Made by a program: the position numbers and the translations under genes. Below are positions 1 to 13,560 of a DNA stretch of 64,000 bases, piece by piece. The notes under the pieces are model-generated. The model had not been told where the DNA came from. It saw nothing but the letters and a program-made list of their open reading frames with translations, and ran no database searches. Position 1 is the stretch's first letter. Each line of letters opens with the position of its first letter. Source of the DNA: Letharia columbiana. Taxonomy: Eukaryota > Ascomycota > Lecanoromycetes > Lecanorales > Parmeliaceae. The stretch is taken from contig NW_023501067.1 of the NCBI RefSeq assembly GCF_014066305.1, forward strand, positions 1 to 64,000, given 5' to 3'.

Positions 1-759
1 AATAAAAGATTAAATATTTTATAAATTCGTTATATATAATAATAATATTATTATTCTATCTTTAATATAAGCGAAAATAACTAGAGTTTTTAAATTTAAA
101 AATCTCGATTTATTAATAGCTAATAATTTCGCTAAGAGCTTCGTTATCGCTAATATAGTAAATATCTATATTATTAAATATAGTTTCTCTAATATATTTT
201 CTTCTATATTTAAAGAGAATCTTTCGAAAAAATTCGAACTATAGCGCGTTAAACTCGCGATTTAATATAAGATATAGTAATAAGTAATTAAAAATAACTA
301 CGATATAAGCTATTTAAATATCTTTATTATATTATTTATATAATTTATCGCCTTTATTAAATTATAATTAAAAGAATTTCTTAATATAAGTTATTTAAAT
401 TTAAGATTAAGAGCTCGAAGTAAGATCGAAGTATCGAAGATAGCGAGTTAATTTAGATTTAAGTATTATAAAAAAATAAGTTAAATATTACTATCTTAAC
501 TTCTATATTTAAGATATATTACGATATTCTTTAAGTAAAATATTAAAAGAAATATCTATTTATATATAGCCGTCTTTATACTTTATTTTAGAAGCTTTTA
601 AATAGCGATAAATTAGATTAATTAAAGTATTTCTAATATAATTTAAATCGCGTTATATAATATTATATTAAAATTAAATAATTATAATCTTTATTTAATA
701 AATTAGAGAATATAATTTTACTAGTTAACGCGTTTTAATAAATACTATTTAATTATAAC

Positions 760-1350
760 TATTTAGTCTAATATATATTAAATATCTAAAAATAAGATAA
801 ATATTAAGTATATAGATATTTATATTTTAAGAGAATATTATATTAAATATTAATAAGATTAAATTTACGCTCTCTATATATATTAAATATATATTAAAAT
901 TAGATAAAATTTAATTAAAAAGAACTCGAATATATTTCGTATTATTTCTAAAAATTAAAAAGTCTATCGTATTTTTAATTATAAGAGAAGAGATATAATT
1001 AAGTATCTTTTAATAGTAATAGAGATAAATTATATCTAATTAAGATCTTAGCTATATTAATATCTTAAAGATAATAAAATTATATATCTTATTTTCGCTA
1101 AGTTCGAGAATATTATTTAATAATAATTTATAATATTATATTTTTCTAGAATTATTAATTATATATTATAAAATAAGAGTAAGAACTATTAGTATAGAAT
1201 ATATAAAAATATATATTATTATTAGATAACGATTAAAATTATTTTAAATCTTAAGATATTAAAAAATATAGCGTAATTATTATCGAATATTAAATCTTAA
1301 TTAATTAAGACTTAATAGAAGATTAAATAATATAACTAGAATCTTTAATA
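760..1350 (+). repeat. Dispersed direct repeat, copy 1 (partner 3650-4260)
   Basis: The segment around 1061-1120 (AAAGATAATAAAATTATATA and the CTAAG-TCGAGAATATTATT that follows) recurs nearly unchanged around 3988-4045, with weaker similarity on both sides. The two copies are about 2.9 kb apart in the same orientation. They probably come from one degraded transposon family. I could not read a convincing protein from either strand. Confidence 0.5.
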
Positions 1351-2544
1351 TTATAATATAAAGTAGACTTAATATACTTTCTAATTATTAATAATAATTA
1401 TTCTTTTCTAATTATAGAGATTAGAAAACTTTAATAGAATTTAAGTTATTTTTCGCTATTAATCGCTTATAGAGTTATCGTTAATTTAATAATAATTAAA
1501 CGCGCGAATTAGTTAAATCGCGAGTACTTATATTTAAAAAGTATACTTTATTCTTAATTCTCTTAATATTAAATATTATTTATTAAAAGAATTATAAATA
1601 TATATACTTTAAAGAGCTTTATAATTATATTATTTAAATATATTACTAAGAAGATAATAATAGATATTAACGAAGATTTAATAAAGATAAATAAGAATTT
1701 AATAAAGATAAATAAGATTAAACTTAATAACGTAGATTTAATTACGGCGCTACGCTCTTAGAAGTAGAAATATATTAATTCTCGCTATTTACTTATAAAT
1801 AAGAATATAAATTAAGATAAAACTCTATATAAACGCGATTATTAACTATAATTAAAGATATATTAACTCGAAGATCTATAGATAAAAACTTATATTAACG
1901 ATATTTTTCTAATATTTATTAATAGTCTAAGAGTCTTTATTTAAGATTAATCTAATTTTAATTAAAGTAGTTTAATTTAATTATTAATATCTATATAGCG
2001 AAGAATAATATATTTAAAAATAAAACGCTCGATAATTAATTAATAAAGTCGACGCTTTCTTTATCTATTAAGAAACTCGATAAACTAAAGAGATTTATCT
2101 TTATTAAGAGACTATAGATTACTTATTAATATCTTATATACTTCTTTAAAAGATATCTATTAACGCTATTAATAGATCTTATAGCGAATAAAGAGAAGAA
2201 GATTAGAAAAGCGACGATAGATAAGATTATAAAAAAGATTTAAAATAGATTAGACTTATTCTATAATATTAAATTACGAATATATTAATAAAGATATAAT
2301 AATCGTAGTTAGAGTATTAATAACGATTTTCTTTAAGTAAATAATAATTTTAATAAGCGTAGTAAGAGAAAGAATAAGAAACTCGATAAAAAGATATTAA
2401 AAAATTATAAGATAAATATATATAAATAAAAATTAAGAGAGTAAAGTCTTATTTAATAGTAAGAAATTACGATTCTAGTTTAATAATACTATATAATAGA
2501 GTTAAATATATTACTTTAAGAAACTATTTAATAATAAAGAGTTA

Positions 2545-2805
2545 TTATAATATCTATATAATAATATATAATATATAAATAAATATTATTAAAATCTTAA
2601 TATCTAATCTCTTTTATATTTATAATATATACTTAATCTAATAAACTTCTTAACTTACTTTATCTATAGACGAGTTTTTATAATATCTATATAATAATAT
2701 ATAATATATAAATAAACGTTATCGAAATTCTAATATCTAATCTCTTTTATATTTATAGTATATATTTAATCTAATAAACTTCTTAACTTACTTCGCTTAT
2801 AGATA
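2545..2805 (+). repeat. 132-bp tandem duplication
   Basis: Two head-to-tail units of about 132 bp start near 2545 and 2678. Both begin TATAATATCTATATAATAAT and both later contain CTAATAAACTTCTTAACTTAC. The period is 44 codons, so it may be a duplicated protein segment of a dead element, but the product is not recognisable. Confidence 0.7.
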
Positions 2806-3649
2806 AGATAAATAAATTAAATTTTAGCGTATAAAGTATAAATCTAATAGATTACGACTATAATCGCGACGATTATTCGCTTTATTTAAAAGCGTATCTT
2901 TATTATAAAGATAGCGCTTATTCTTTCTCTAAATCTATTATAGATTTATATATTATCTTCGTTATATCTTTAATAGAGTATAAAGTAATTAACGTTTATA
3001 TATCGAATAAGTCTAATTTAATAATAGTTAATAATCTTCTTCTACTCGTAAATTAAGATTATAAGATAAAAACGATTAGATTATTAAGAATCTCTATTTT
3101 AACTTATACGCTAATTTACTCTAGTCTATAACTTATAACTAGAAATAATAATAATTAATTTAATATAAAGATAAGTAATATTAATCGCTACGAATAATCT
3201 TTATACTTTAATTATTTAAGATTATCGAGATTATCTAATATCTTTATCTTAAAGAGAAGATTTATCTAATTCTTTTAAACTCGAACTTTAACGCGTTTCG
3301 CGTTATTATTAATTTTAAAATCGATATAATAAACTCGAAAGAGCGAATTATTATTATAAGTTTTTATAATATAATTAAGATATTAATAACTACTCTTCTA
3401 TATTTAGAATACGCTATAATATTCTTTAAAAAGAAGATAAAGAATATAATCGTAAGAGAGAAAATTGTTTTTATACTTATTCGAAGTTATATATAAATAA
3501 TTATAAATTAATCTAATAAGAATATCTTTAATCTTATTTAAATTATATTATATTAAATCTTATTAAGAATAAGCGATAATCGCTCTTATCTAAAACGTTA
3601 AGTACTTATTATTAAATAGATTTCTCTCCTCTATTAACGATATCTAATT

Positions 3650-4260
3650 ATATCTATTTATATTAATATATATTAAATATCTAAGTATAAGATAGATATT
3701 TATAATATAGATATTATCTCTTTAAAAAAATAGAGTATTTAATTTAAACTCTAAATATCTTAACTCTTAAAAGAGATTAAAGATTTATATTAAGTATATC
3801 TTTATATCTATAAATATCTAGATCGAAAGATAAATTAAAGTATCTTCGTATAGATTATTAAGTCTTATATTCTTATTAATAACTTTAATATAATTATATA
3901 TATTTATAAGATAACTTTAATAATATTATTAAAAGTATAAAAAATAATTTATAATTAACTAAGGCGCTAGCTATACGAATATCTTAAAGATAATAAAATT
4001 ATATATCTTATCTTCGCTAAGCTCGAGAATATTATTCGATAATAATTAATAATATTTAAATTCTCTAAAATCGTTTATTAATTATAAATTATAGATTAAG
4101 AGTTAATACTATAAGCGTAAATATATAATTATATATATTATCGCTAGATAATAATTAAAGTTATTCTAAATCTTAAAATATAAAAAGATATAGCGCTTAT
4201 AACGCTTATAATGCGAATTAATAAAAATTAGATCTTAATTAATTAAGAGCTAAAGATAAA
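3650..4260 (+). repeat. Dispersed direct repeat, copy 2 (partner 760-1350)
   Basis: Second copy of the repeat at 760-1350. It keeps slightly more C and G, for example CGCTAAGCTCGAGAATATT, so it is less mutated than copy 1. Family unknown. Confidence 0.5.
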
Positions 4261-7200
4261 TAAATTTATAATAAAATTATTCTTCGAATATTAAATATAT
4301 TTAAATAAATATAAAGAAAGTCTAGAGAGCGAGTAACTAGCGAAAGAATACGCTTTATAAATTTAGTAATAAATATTTCTTAATTTATAATATCGCGAAA
4401 GCTAGCTTAAAATAAACTTCGCGTTATTAATTAATTAGATAATACGCTAGTAAGAGATTTAAATTAGTTTAAAGATAGCTCGATAATATAAAATAATATA
4501 ATTACTATATAATTATTAAAATAATAAAACTTTATAAGACTTTTAAACGTAATAATATATTTCTATTTAAGATCGATTTTTATAATAATCTAATATATAT
4601 ATAATTTAAAATATAAATATATCTCGTAAAGTATTTATATCTATATTTATTATTAGTTTATTTCTACTATTATTTCTTAATCTTAATAGATTCTATATCT
4701 CTTTTACGCTAACTTTATTATCTCTATTTAAGTCTATATTAATCTCTAAGTTTTTTATAATAATTAATTAATTATTAATATTCTCTACTTTATATTTATC
4801 GAGATTTTTATTAAATCTTAATATTCTCTTTAAATTAGAATCGCGATTAAAAGTTTTATCTCGAAGAATTTCTTTAACTTCTTTATTTATAATTGCGATT
4901 AGATTAGATAGAGATTTTATATTTATAATAATTATCTATCTTAGTTAAGCTATTAATAATAATACTAAAATAAATAAATAAGTTATTTATATTATTCGAA
5001 ATTTAATTATTTATTTAAGAACTTATATAGAAGAGTAATTAATTAAAGAAGAGTACGTTAGCGAATAAGATTATTAGCTTATAATATATTAGCTAATCTA
5101 AGATAAGAGAGAATCGCCTAGAAAGCGAATAGCACTCTTTTAAGATATATTATTTATTATAAAGATTAGATTACTATAGATAAATAAATAGCGAGAATTA
5201 TAAAGTAAGACTATTCTAGCGAAATTATTATTTTTAAATACTTTATTTATTTATTTATTCTAGATAACGCGAAAGATTCTATATTTCACTTTTTAAGCGT
5301 TTTATAATATTTATAATAAATACTAAGTAATATATAAGAGAAATAATAATTTATATTCTATTATTTATTAATTCTTAGCGATATTCGCTAATCTTAATCG
5401 TTTTAAATCTTATCTATAAGTTATTATATACTATTAATTATCTTAGATATTAGATTTTTATATTAATTAATATTAAAGAAAGTATATTTAAAAATTAACT
5501 AGCGAGATCTAACGATATTCTTTATATTATCTATTATTCTTATATCTCGATATCTATTAAGATTAATTATAATTATATTAAATAAGAGTAATTTAATTAT
5601 AATAAATAAGTTCGAAATCGAGATTCTTCTCTTAAGAAAGTCTATAGTCTAATAGATATTCTTATTCTTAAAATAGATTATCTATAAAGATAAACTTAAT
5701 AGAGAGTATAATATATAGATAATTATATTATTAAAGTTAATTAAGATTTATCGCGAGATTATAAAAAATAGCGAGTATAATCTAAACTTTATCGTTATTA
5801 TTAATTCTAGCTCTTAATTATTTAATATATCTTATAATATAAATAAACTCGATAGAGATATAATTAAAAACTCTATTATCTTAAAAGATTATTATAGTAG
5901 AGAAAGCTAATTTATATAAGATAAATTTTTTATAAGATTTAAACGATTAAGAATAGCTATAACGACGATAAACTCTTTTATTAACGTTAAAGAAAACTTA
6001 TAGAATTTTTAAATATCTTCTTTATAATATAGTAAATTATAATATAATAAATTGTAATATAGTAAATTATAAATTTATAGCGAAAAGAGAAATAAGAGAT
6101 AAAAGATAAAGAATTTATTCTTTAATCGAGTATAAATATATTAGAAATAGAGTAGAAATAATATAATCTTAATCGCTATAATAGATCGATAGAAATTTAT
6201 AATATAAGAGATATAAAAGCTATATTTAGAAATAGTTAATTAAGAAAAAGAATATAAATAAGTAAAAAAAAAGCTAGCTATTTAAAGATAAGGCGAAGAT
6301 AAAATAACGAATATATCGACGAAGATAGTCGACTTAATTAATAATTAAATTATATATTTCTATTAAGTATTTAAAAGGCTAAACGCTAGTCGACTATATA
6401 ATCTAATAAGATAAATTTAATTATATTTAAAGAAGAAAAGAATATTAAAGTATTATTTATCGATAATATAGCTTCTATTAAAGAGTCGATAGCGATTATT
6501 AAAGAAGTAAATTAAATCTTTATAATAATAATATTAAACGCGTATTAAGAAACTAAATACTATCTTTAAACGATATCTATTTAATATAAAGTAATATTAG
6601 AAATATAAGAAGATATTATAAGATATCGAAATTCTCGATTTCGATATATATAAGCGAATACGAGCCTTAAATCTAATAATCTCTTAAAAATATAAGATTA
6701 TAACTCTTATTAAAGTTTATTATTTTTATATAATATAAGACTTTAATATTAAATAAATAACGATAAAAGAGAAAGATATTATTAACGGCGATTTACGTCG
6801 AATTTAAAATAAGCTATAGAACTCGATTATAATAAATAAAATCTATTTTATCTTATAGAAAGTATTTATATCTAATATCTTTACTCTCTTATCGAAGTAA
6901 ATTCTTAATTAATAAATATCTTTTCTATAAACTTCTATAAATCTATCTTTTTATTATCTATATTAAAAACGTAATAATAACTTTCGAAGCTCGATATAAT
7001 TAAAAATAAGTTTTATAAAGATAATATATCGTATTATCTTTAGTATTTTAAAGATCGTAGTATTATATTATAATATTCTTAAGCTTATATTAAATTCCTT
7101 AATTAAAAATTAAGATATTTAATTCTTAAAGATAAAGACCTCGAAGTGTAATTAACTAAGCTTACTATAATTAATTATATTAATAAAGATTAAACTAATT

Positions 7201-10200
7201 ATAAGTATAGATATTAAGAATATCGAAAGCGGAGATTAACGATAAATTTAAGAGATTAAGAAGAATATAAATATTATTATATAGAGATTATTAAATCTAA
7301 TATTATTAGATAATAATATTATATCTTCGATCTCGGAGATTTAATTATTAAATCGAGATAATATAAATATTACTTTCGATAAGAGTAAAGAAGAAGAGTT
7401 ATTTTATTTCTCGACTATATTCTAATTATAAGAGTAATAAATAATATTTATATAAGATTTATAATTATAGAAGATTATTAAATAGAAGGCTAATAATATA
7501 TATATATCTTAAGAGATACTTTCTATATATTTTTTACTTTACTTTTTACTTATATACTTTAAATCGCGACTATTTAAAATAAGAGAAAATCGATATAAGA
7601 AATAACTTAATACTCGTAAATAGTATAACTATATAGAAATAATATATATATAAGTAGTTATATAGATATATAGATATATAGATATATAATTAGATATATT
7701 TAATATAAGAGTAGTTAAGATCTTTCTAAATATATAAATAATCTAGAAAAGCTTCTTAGCGCTAGAAAAACTCTTAATATCTAAGCGATATACTTTAAAG
7801 TAAAAATAAAGCTATATATAATATATATAGATATAAGTAAGAGAGAGAATAATAATATAACTTTAAAAGAGAATAATTTAAATAAAGAGTTTATTATTAA
7901 TATAGTAGTTATATAAATAATACTCGTTATAATTATCTATATTCTTACTATTATATATCGTATAATAATAAAATAATTAATTAAATAATTATAAATATTA
8001 TAATCTTAGAACGGATTTACTAATTTATAGTTTTTATAGTCTCTACTATTACGAATAATAGAACGTATAGTATAAGAGAATAAATGAAAATTATATAGAA
8101 TTTAATTATATAGAAATACGTTATATTTAATATAGAACTATCTTAACGCGAAGATTATTTTAACGCGAATCGATTTTACGTTTAAATTCTAAAACTTTAA
8201 GTATAGCGTATTCTTATATAATTACGATATATAAATTATAAGCGAGATTAAGTACTTTTTCTATATTCGCGCGTATATCTTATAGAGAATATACGTATAG
8301 TAATATATTACGATATATATATTCGCTTTTTTAATTTATCTTTATAGCTAATTAATAATATATCTTAAATAATATATATTTATTTAATAATCTCATTTTC
8401 TAAGAAATATTTATATATTTTTTATATATCTTCGAGCTTAAAGTTCTTCTAATATTTACTATTTACGCTTCGCTATATATTATAAAACTTTAATACTATC
8501 TTTAAATTACGAAGATATATTCTTTTTCTAAAAGATATAATAAAGATTTTATAATACGTTATTAATATTCTAGAATTAGCTTAAGATATTAATATAATTA
8601 ATAATTTATAGTATAAATTAGTATTAAATAAGATATAGAAAGTTTATAGATTATATTTAATAGTTTAGCTATAAGCTACGCTTAAATATATTAGTTTTTA
8701 CTTAATAGACTTTTATAATAGCGTTAATAGCGATATCGATTTTATCGATATTATTAAGATAATCAATTAATTAATAAATTTAATATATAGATATTAGAAG
8801 TAACGACGAATTCGCGATATCTAATAAAACGTTTATAATATTAATTATAATATATAAAATATTACTAGTAAAAGCGTCGATAAGACTATATAGATTAAGT
8901 TATAATAGATATATTATTAACGATTAACTTAATCGCGAAGAATATAAGATTTTTATTTAAAATATATTAGAAAATAAGATTAATTTATTAAATTTTATAA
9001 GATTAAAATCTAAATCTAGCGCCTTAATATTATATTAAATAATTATTTATTATTATTTTTAATCTACTCTCTATATCTTAGAAAATTTATATTTAAATAT
9101 TATTATAAATATAGCTTCTCTTAAAGAAATTTAGTAGATAGTATTATAAATTAGATTATTATTAGATATTTATAATCTTTAATTCTTCGACGTAAATAGT
9201 ATTATTTATACGACGATAGAATATATATATAGCCTTTTTTAATTATTTACGAATATTAATATTTAAAGAAATCGATAATAGATATAAGTTAAAATATAAA
9301 ATTTTAATCGCTAATTAATATTATAATAAGAAATTTTCCGCGTAATATAAACGAGTATAAAATTATAAGAGAGAGAAGAATATAGAGAAAGAGGGTAATA
9401 ATAGAGTAGAGTAAATAAATAATAAGATATTTATTAATTACTTTATTAATATAGAAATTATTAATAAATTTAAGATATCTTTAAAGATTTTTAATTATCT
9501 TATAAATAAGATAAAGTATTAGAGTAAGCGGTTAAGATATAAAAATAATAAGAAGTAGAAAGAGAAATAATATAAAAAGATTACGAGTTTATTAATTAAT
9601 AAGAGCGTATAAAATATAGAGAGAAAGAAGAATATATAGAATATAAAGGGGGAGGAGGATAATAATAAGAACTCGAATTCTTATAAAAATGAGAAGAAGA
9701 ATAAAGCTTTTTAGTAGATCGCTTAAAAGTTAATATCTCGACGTATTAATAAGAGAAAATAAGTATTTCTCTCGAGTAGCGAGGTATTCTTAAAAGAGTT
9801 ATTTAAAAAGAAGATTTATATAAATAGCTTTACGCTCTTAATTAAAGCTATAAATATCGCGAGTAATATAATAAAATTATCTTATAATAAGTTAGAGGCT
9901 AATTCTTCTATAATTATTTATTATTATATAAATCTAGACTAATTATAATCGTAGAGAATTTATAAGAATAATTATCTTATTCTATTATATATTATAAAAT
10001 TAAGTTAAATACGTTATATATAATAATGAAATTATCTTATATAGTTTATATAAAAAGTAAATAAGCGAAGCTAATTATCGAATAAGAGTTATTTATTATT
10101 TTTTAATCTATATTAATTTTAATTATAGAGAAACTTCTTAAGAAGATAATATAAATAATAGAATTATAAAAGTATAAGTTAGATAAATAATAAGTAAAAG

Positions 10201-10579
10201 ATTTATAAGCTATAGAATAGATAAGATAATAAATCTTATAATATATAATAGTTAATAGAATATAGTCTACGTAGAATATATATAATTAAACTCTTATTTC
10301 TATAACTTATATTATTAAGCGGCTTTATTATATATTCTAAATAATCGAAGTAATAAGCGTTATTAATAGAACGCGATTTTACTAGAATATATATTAAGCT
10401 CTCTATCGTCGATATTAATTTATATAATACTCTAATTAATAATATAATATCGTAATAATAATTAATAAATTAAATTAGAGACGCTATTAAAGATTTTAAT
10501 ATCTATCTTTATATAAAGAGATTTAATATACGCTAACTTACTATTAATAATACTTATATATCGTTATTATATATATTAA

Positions 10580-10707
10580 TATTAGAAATAGTTCTTATAA
10601 GAGCCCTACGAGGCCTCTACGAGCAGATATTTAAATTTAAATAGAAGTGTCTAGCTATTAAGCGTAGACACCTTCGAAATTAAACCTTTTTAGCTAAGTT
10701 GCTAACA
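10580..10707 (+). repeat. Left LTR of the TRIM-like element (RIP-mutated)
   Basis: This copy aligns along its length with the right LTR (11419-11547), differing mainly by C/T and G/A changes plus a few small indels. It keeps the near-palindromic segment around the TGTCTA...TAGACA core. The terminal TG has become TA. It is far more A+T-rich than its partner, so mutation was very uneven across the element. Confidence 0.85.
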
Positions 10708-10938
10708 ATAGTATCTACGCTTTATTTTCGAGTCGATTATAGCCTAAAGTATTTAGCTAGTAACCACCCCCGAAGCGATACTAGTTATTATCGAAGGTGA
10801 CACGCTTAGTCATTGAAAATAGAGGGTCGGAGGTTCGAGGACGCTTGGATCCCCCATCAAAAATCAGAAATTTGATTTTTTCAGAGGGTCGCTCGGGTAA
10901 TAGTCACGCCGAAGGCGGGCCCCGAAGCCGAATACTTT

Positions 10939-11066
10939 CGGGCAAGACGCTCTATACAAATGAGATTTTCGGGCAGGACGCTCTATTCCAAAGAGGACAT
11001 TTCGGGCAGAACAGCCCTATTTCAACGAGGACATTTCGGGTAGAACGCCCTAGGGCAGAAAAGCCT
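10939..11066 (+). repeat. 31-34 bp tandem repeat inside the TRIM-like element
   Basis: Four units start CGGGCAAGACGC, CGGGCAGGACGC, CGGGCAGAACAG and CGGGTAGAACGC at 10939, 10970, 11003 and 11037. Each contains CTCTAT or CCCTA, and most end in GAGGACATTT or a similar sequence. The varying unit lengths (31, 33, 34) break any reading frame, which speaks against a coding role. Further on, GGCGGGGCCA(C/A)AGGCC occurs twice (about 11141 and 11191), and a CGGGGAGTGACTCCCCG hairpin lies near 11340. Confidence 0.75.
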
Positions 11067-11405
11067 AAGTAGACGCCCGGGAAAGAAACCCCGAGGCCGG
11101 CCAAAAACAGGCCTGAATTTGATTTGTGTGCGCTAAGGCGGGGCCACAGGCCCGGAATACAGCCCCATTTCTACATTGTACCGGTGCGAAGGCGGGGCCA
11201 AAGGCCTTTCACTTGGTAGCTCCGTGGGCAAAAACCCCAGAGGTAATTTCAAGCCCCGCAAAAGAGCGGGCATTTAGAAGTCTTCGGGGGAGTAAACCCC
11301 GGAGCACAGGGCATGTTGTCCTTAAGATCGTAGATCTTTCGGGGAGTGACTCCCCGGAACATTGCGATTTTTGCACTGTCTTCGGAGCTCGAGGACGAGC
11401 CCCCT

Positions 11406-11415
11406 AGAGGGGAGG
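11406..11415 (+). other. Polypurine tract of the TRIM-like element
   Basis: AGAGGGGAGG lies 3 bp upstream of the right LTR. In LTR retrotransposons a purine run here primes plus-strand DNA synthesis, which supports the element's orientation and its copying by a partner's reverse transcriptase. Confidence 0.7.
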
Positions 11416-11418
11416 CAT

Positions 11419-11547
11419 TGTTAGAAACAGTCCTCACGGGGCCCTTAAGGGGCCTCTGCGGGGCAGGTATTTAGGTTCAAATAGGGGGTGTCTGACTATC
11501 AAGTGCAGACACCCTCGGAACTAGCTTTTTTAGCTGAGTTGCTAACA
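11419..11547 (+). repeat. Right LTR of the TRIM-like element (unmutated)
   Basis: G+C-rich LTR with intact TGTTAG and CTAACA ends. It holds a strong stem, GGGTGTCTG paired with CAGACACCC across an 11-nt loop, which may be the R-region or a terminator-like hairpin in the transcript. RIP-type change is not evident here, whereas the left LTR is heavily changed. Confidence 0.85.
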
Positions 11548-12465
11548 ATTAGACTTAATTATAAAAAAGTCTATAATAAAGATAAATATATTCTAAAGTA
11601 AAGTAGATTATATTTAAACGTTCGAATAGAATAATAAACGTTAACGTTTAATTCTAGTTATAGATTTATTTTTAACTATAATCTTAATTATATATAGATC
11701 TAAAAGAGCTTATAGATAGATAGTTAATTTAAAGATAATTTAATAAGAAGATTAATATATCTTATATATAAATATATATATATTTATAAATATTTAAAAA
11801 GACTATAAGCTTAACGATTTAAATATAAATAATAATTAATTATAATTATTTATAGATTAATATAGTTAATAGATAGTATTTAATTTATATAAAAGCGAAT
11901 TAAAAGCGTAGTTAAAGCGCTAAGATCGCTTAATAAAGTTTAATAACTCTATAAATACGCTAATAATAAAAATTATATATCTATATAGCGAGATTTAATA
12001 GCGCTAAAGCTAATATATTATATAAAGTCTTTTATAAATTAAGAATAAATTAGATAATTAGATTACTTTTTTAATTAAGAGAAAGATAGATAATAGTATT
12101 AAAAAGCAATCGACGTTACTTATAAATATAAATTATTATTATTACTTATTTATTAATCTTATTAATTAATATTAAAAAGAGAATATTAAGCTTATATATA
12201 AGTTTTAATATATAATTAAATATAAATTATAATTATCTATTATAAATATAAATATCTATTATTACTTAGTTATCGACTTTACTAACTAATATTAATAATA
12301 GAATTTTAAGTTTATATATAAGATATAGAGTATAATAAAATATAGTCTTCTTTTATTTAATATAAAGATAAGAGCTTTATATAAATTATTAATATACTTA
12401 ATTAAGATATTTAATATTAATATATTTATATCGAATAAGTACTTAATAAAAGAGAGAGTTAATCT

Positions 12466-12905
12466 TTTTTAAATATATCTTTAATTGAGATAGCGAAGTT
12501 AATAAACGCGAAGAGAAAATAGTTAATAGAGTTTAGCGATAAGATAATAGCGAAAAACTAAAAGTAATATTAACGCTTTTTAAATATATCTTTAATCGAA
12601 ATAATAAAATTAATAAATACGAAGAGAAAATAATTAATAGAGTTTAATAATAAGATAATAGCGAAGAATCGAAAGTAATATTAACGCTTTTTAAATATAT
12701 TTTTAATCAAAATAGCGAAGTTAATAAACGCGAAAGAGAAAATATAATTAATAGAGTCTAGTAATAAAATAATAGCGAAAAATTAAAAGTAATATTAATA
12801 CTTTTTAAATATATCTTTAATCGAAATAGCGAAGTTAATAAACGCGAAGAGAAAATAATTAATAGAGTCTAGCGATAAGATAATAGCGAAGAGTTAAAAG
12901 TAATA
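12466..12905 (+). repeat. 111-bp tandem repeat, four units
   Basis: Four head-to-tail units can be anchored on TTTTTAAATATAT followed by TTTAAT, with AAATATAT starts at 12471, 12582, 12693 and 12807 (periods 111, 111, 114). Each unit also carries GAAGTTAATAAACGCGAAGA or a variant, and AATAGCGAAGA. All periods are multiples of three, so the array may once have coded a 37-38 residue protein repeat in a now dead element. Confidence 0.8.
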
Positions 12906-13410
12906 TATTATAAGAATAATTAGTAAATAATAAATAAGTCAAAAGAGAGTTAAAAGATAAAAAGAGATTTAAATATAATATTACGCTTTTAATTAAAATA
13001 TAAAAACGTTATACGTAAGATAATAGATTTATCTTTATATATATAATAAACTAATTCTTAAATATAGACTATTTATATATATAAGATTCTATATAAATTC
13101 GCTATTATAGAATATATAGAAGAGTTTATAAATTATAAATTAATTAGAAATTTAAAAGTATATATTACTAATATTAAATTTTAATTAATTAAGATTTATT
13201 TAATAACGCTAATAAGGCGTAATTAAAAGTATAAACTATTAGTCTATAGATAAAAGTATACTTCCCTCTACTATAAGATTATTAGATTATTAAATCTTAT
13301 TTAATTAAGATTATTATTTTCGCTTATAATAGTATAATCTTTATTTCTTTATTTTCTAATCTAGTTTAATACTCTTATTCTTATTCGCTTTATTTAACTA
13401 CTTATCTTTA

Positions 13411-13560
13411 TTTATATTCTCTCTATTTATATTCTCCTTATTCGTATTCTCTCTATTTATATTCTCTCTATTTATATTCTCTCTATTCGTATTCTCTCTA
13501 TTTATATTCTCTCTATTTATATTCTCTCTATTTATATTCTCTTTATTTATATTCTTTTTA
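13411..13560. repeat. 15-bp tandem repeat, ten units
   Basis: TTTATATTCTCTCTA is repeated ten times with minor variants (ATTCGTATTC in some). Read on the minus strand the unit is five codons, giving a REYK-plus-stop type repeat in which the stop is a likely RIP product of CAG or CAA. A short-period coding repeat in a degraded protein is plausible but unproven. Confidence 0.8.

Larger units (their letters stand above)
1..10579. other. RIP-saturated A+T-rich repeat DNA, no intact gene
   Basis: This stretch is overwhelmingly A and T. The remaining C and G sit almost only in CpG, CpT and ApG contexts, and CpA and TpG are nearly missing. Stops occur in every frame. This is what advanced repeat-induced point mutation leaves of old transposons. 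I could not assign any part to a named family. Internal repetition is visible: a 132-bp tandem duplication near 2545 and a diverged dispersed repeat (about 760-1350 and 3650-4260). The purine-rich stretch 9330-9730 (short AGAGAGAAGAATATAG-like runs) is the only other compositional feature I noticed. Confidence 0.85.
10580..11547 (+). mobile_element. TRIM-like miniature LTR retroelement, 968 bp
   Basis: Two direct repeats of 128 and 129 bp flank 711 bp. The right repeat starts TGTTAG and ends CTAACA, the TG..CA ends with short inverted repeats expected of LTRs. The left one reads TATTAG..CTAACA, a RIP-type G-to-A change. A purine run, AGAGGGGAGG, lies 3 bp before the right LTR and is a good polypurine tract. 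Flanking pentamers are ATTAA (left) and ATTAG (right), an imperfect target duplication. There is no gag or pol, and two short frames of 91 and 93 codons inside match nothing I know. Size and layout fit a non-autonomous terminal-repeat retrotransposon in miniature. The orientation assumes that the polypurine tract marks the 3' side. Confidence 0.85.

Noticed and set aside
1060..4260. HARBI1-like transposase on the minus strand of the dispersed repeat
   Set aside because: A few minus-strand words looked similar, but I found no ordered motifs or catalytic residues, so the family stays unassigned.
10797..11407. Frames of 91 and 93 codons inside the miniature LTR element as possible genes
   Set aside because: No similarity to gag, protease or any known family. 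The 31-34 bp repeats inside change phase, and a non-coding interior is normal for TRIM elements.
12466..13560. Telomeric repeat or rDNA spacer
   Set aside because: The 111-bp and 15-bp units bear no resemblance to TTAGGG-type telomere repeats, and no rRNA sequence is nearby.
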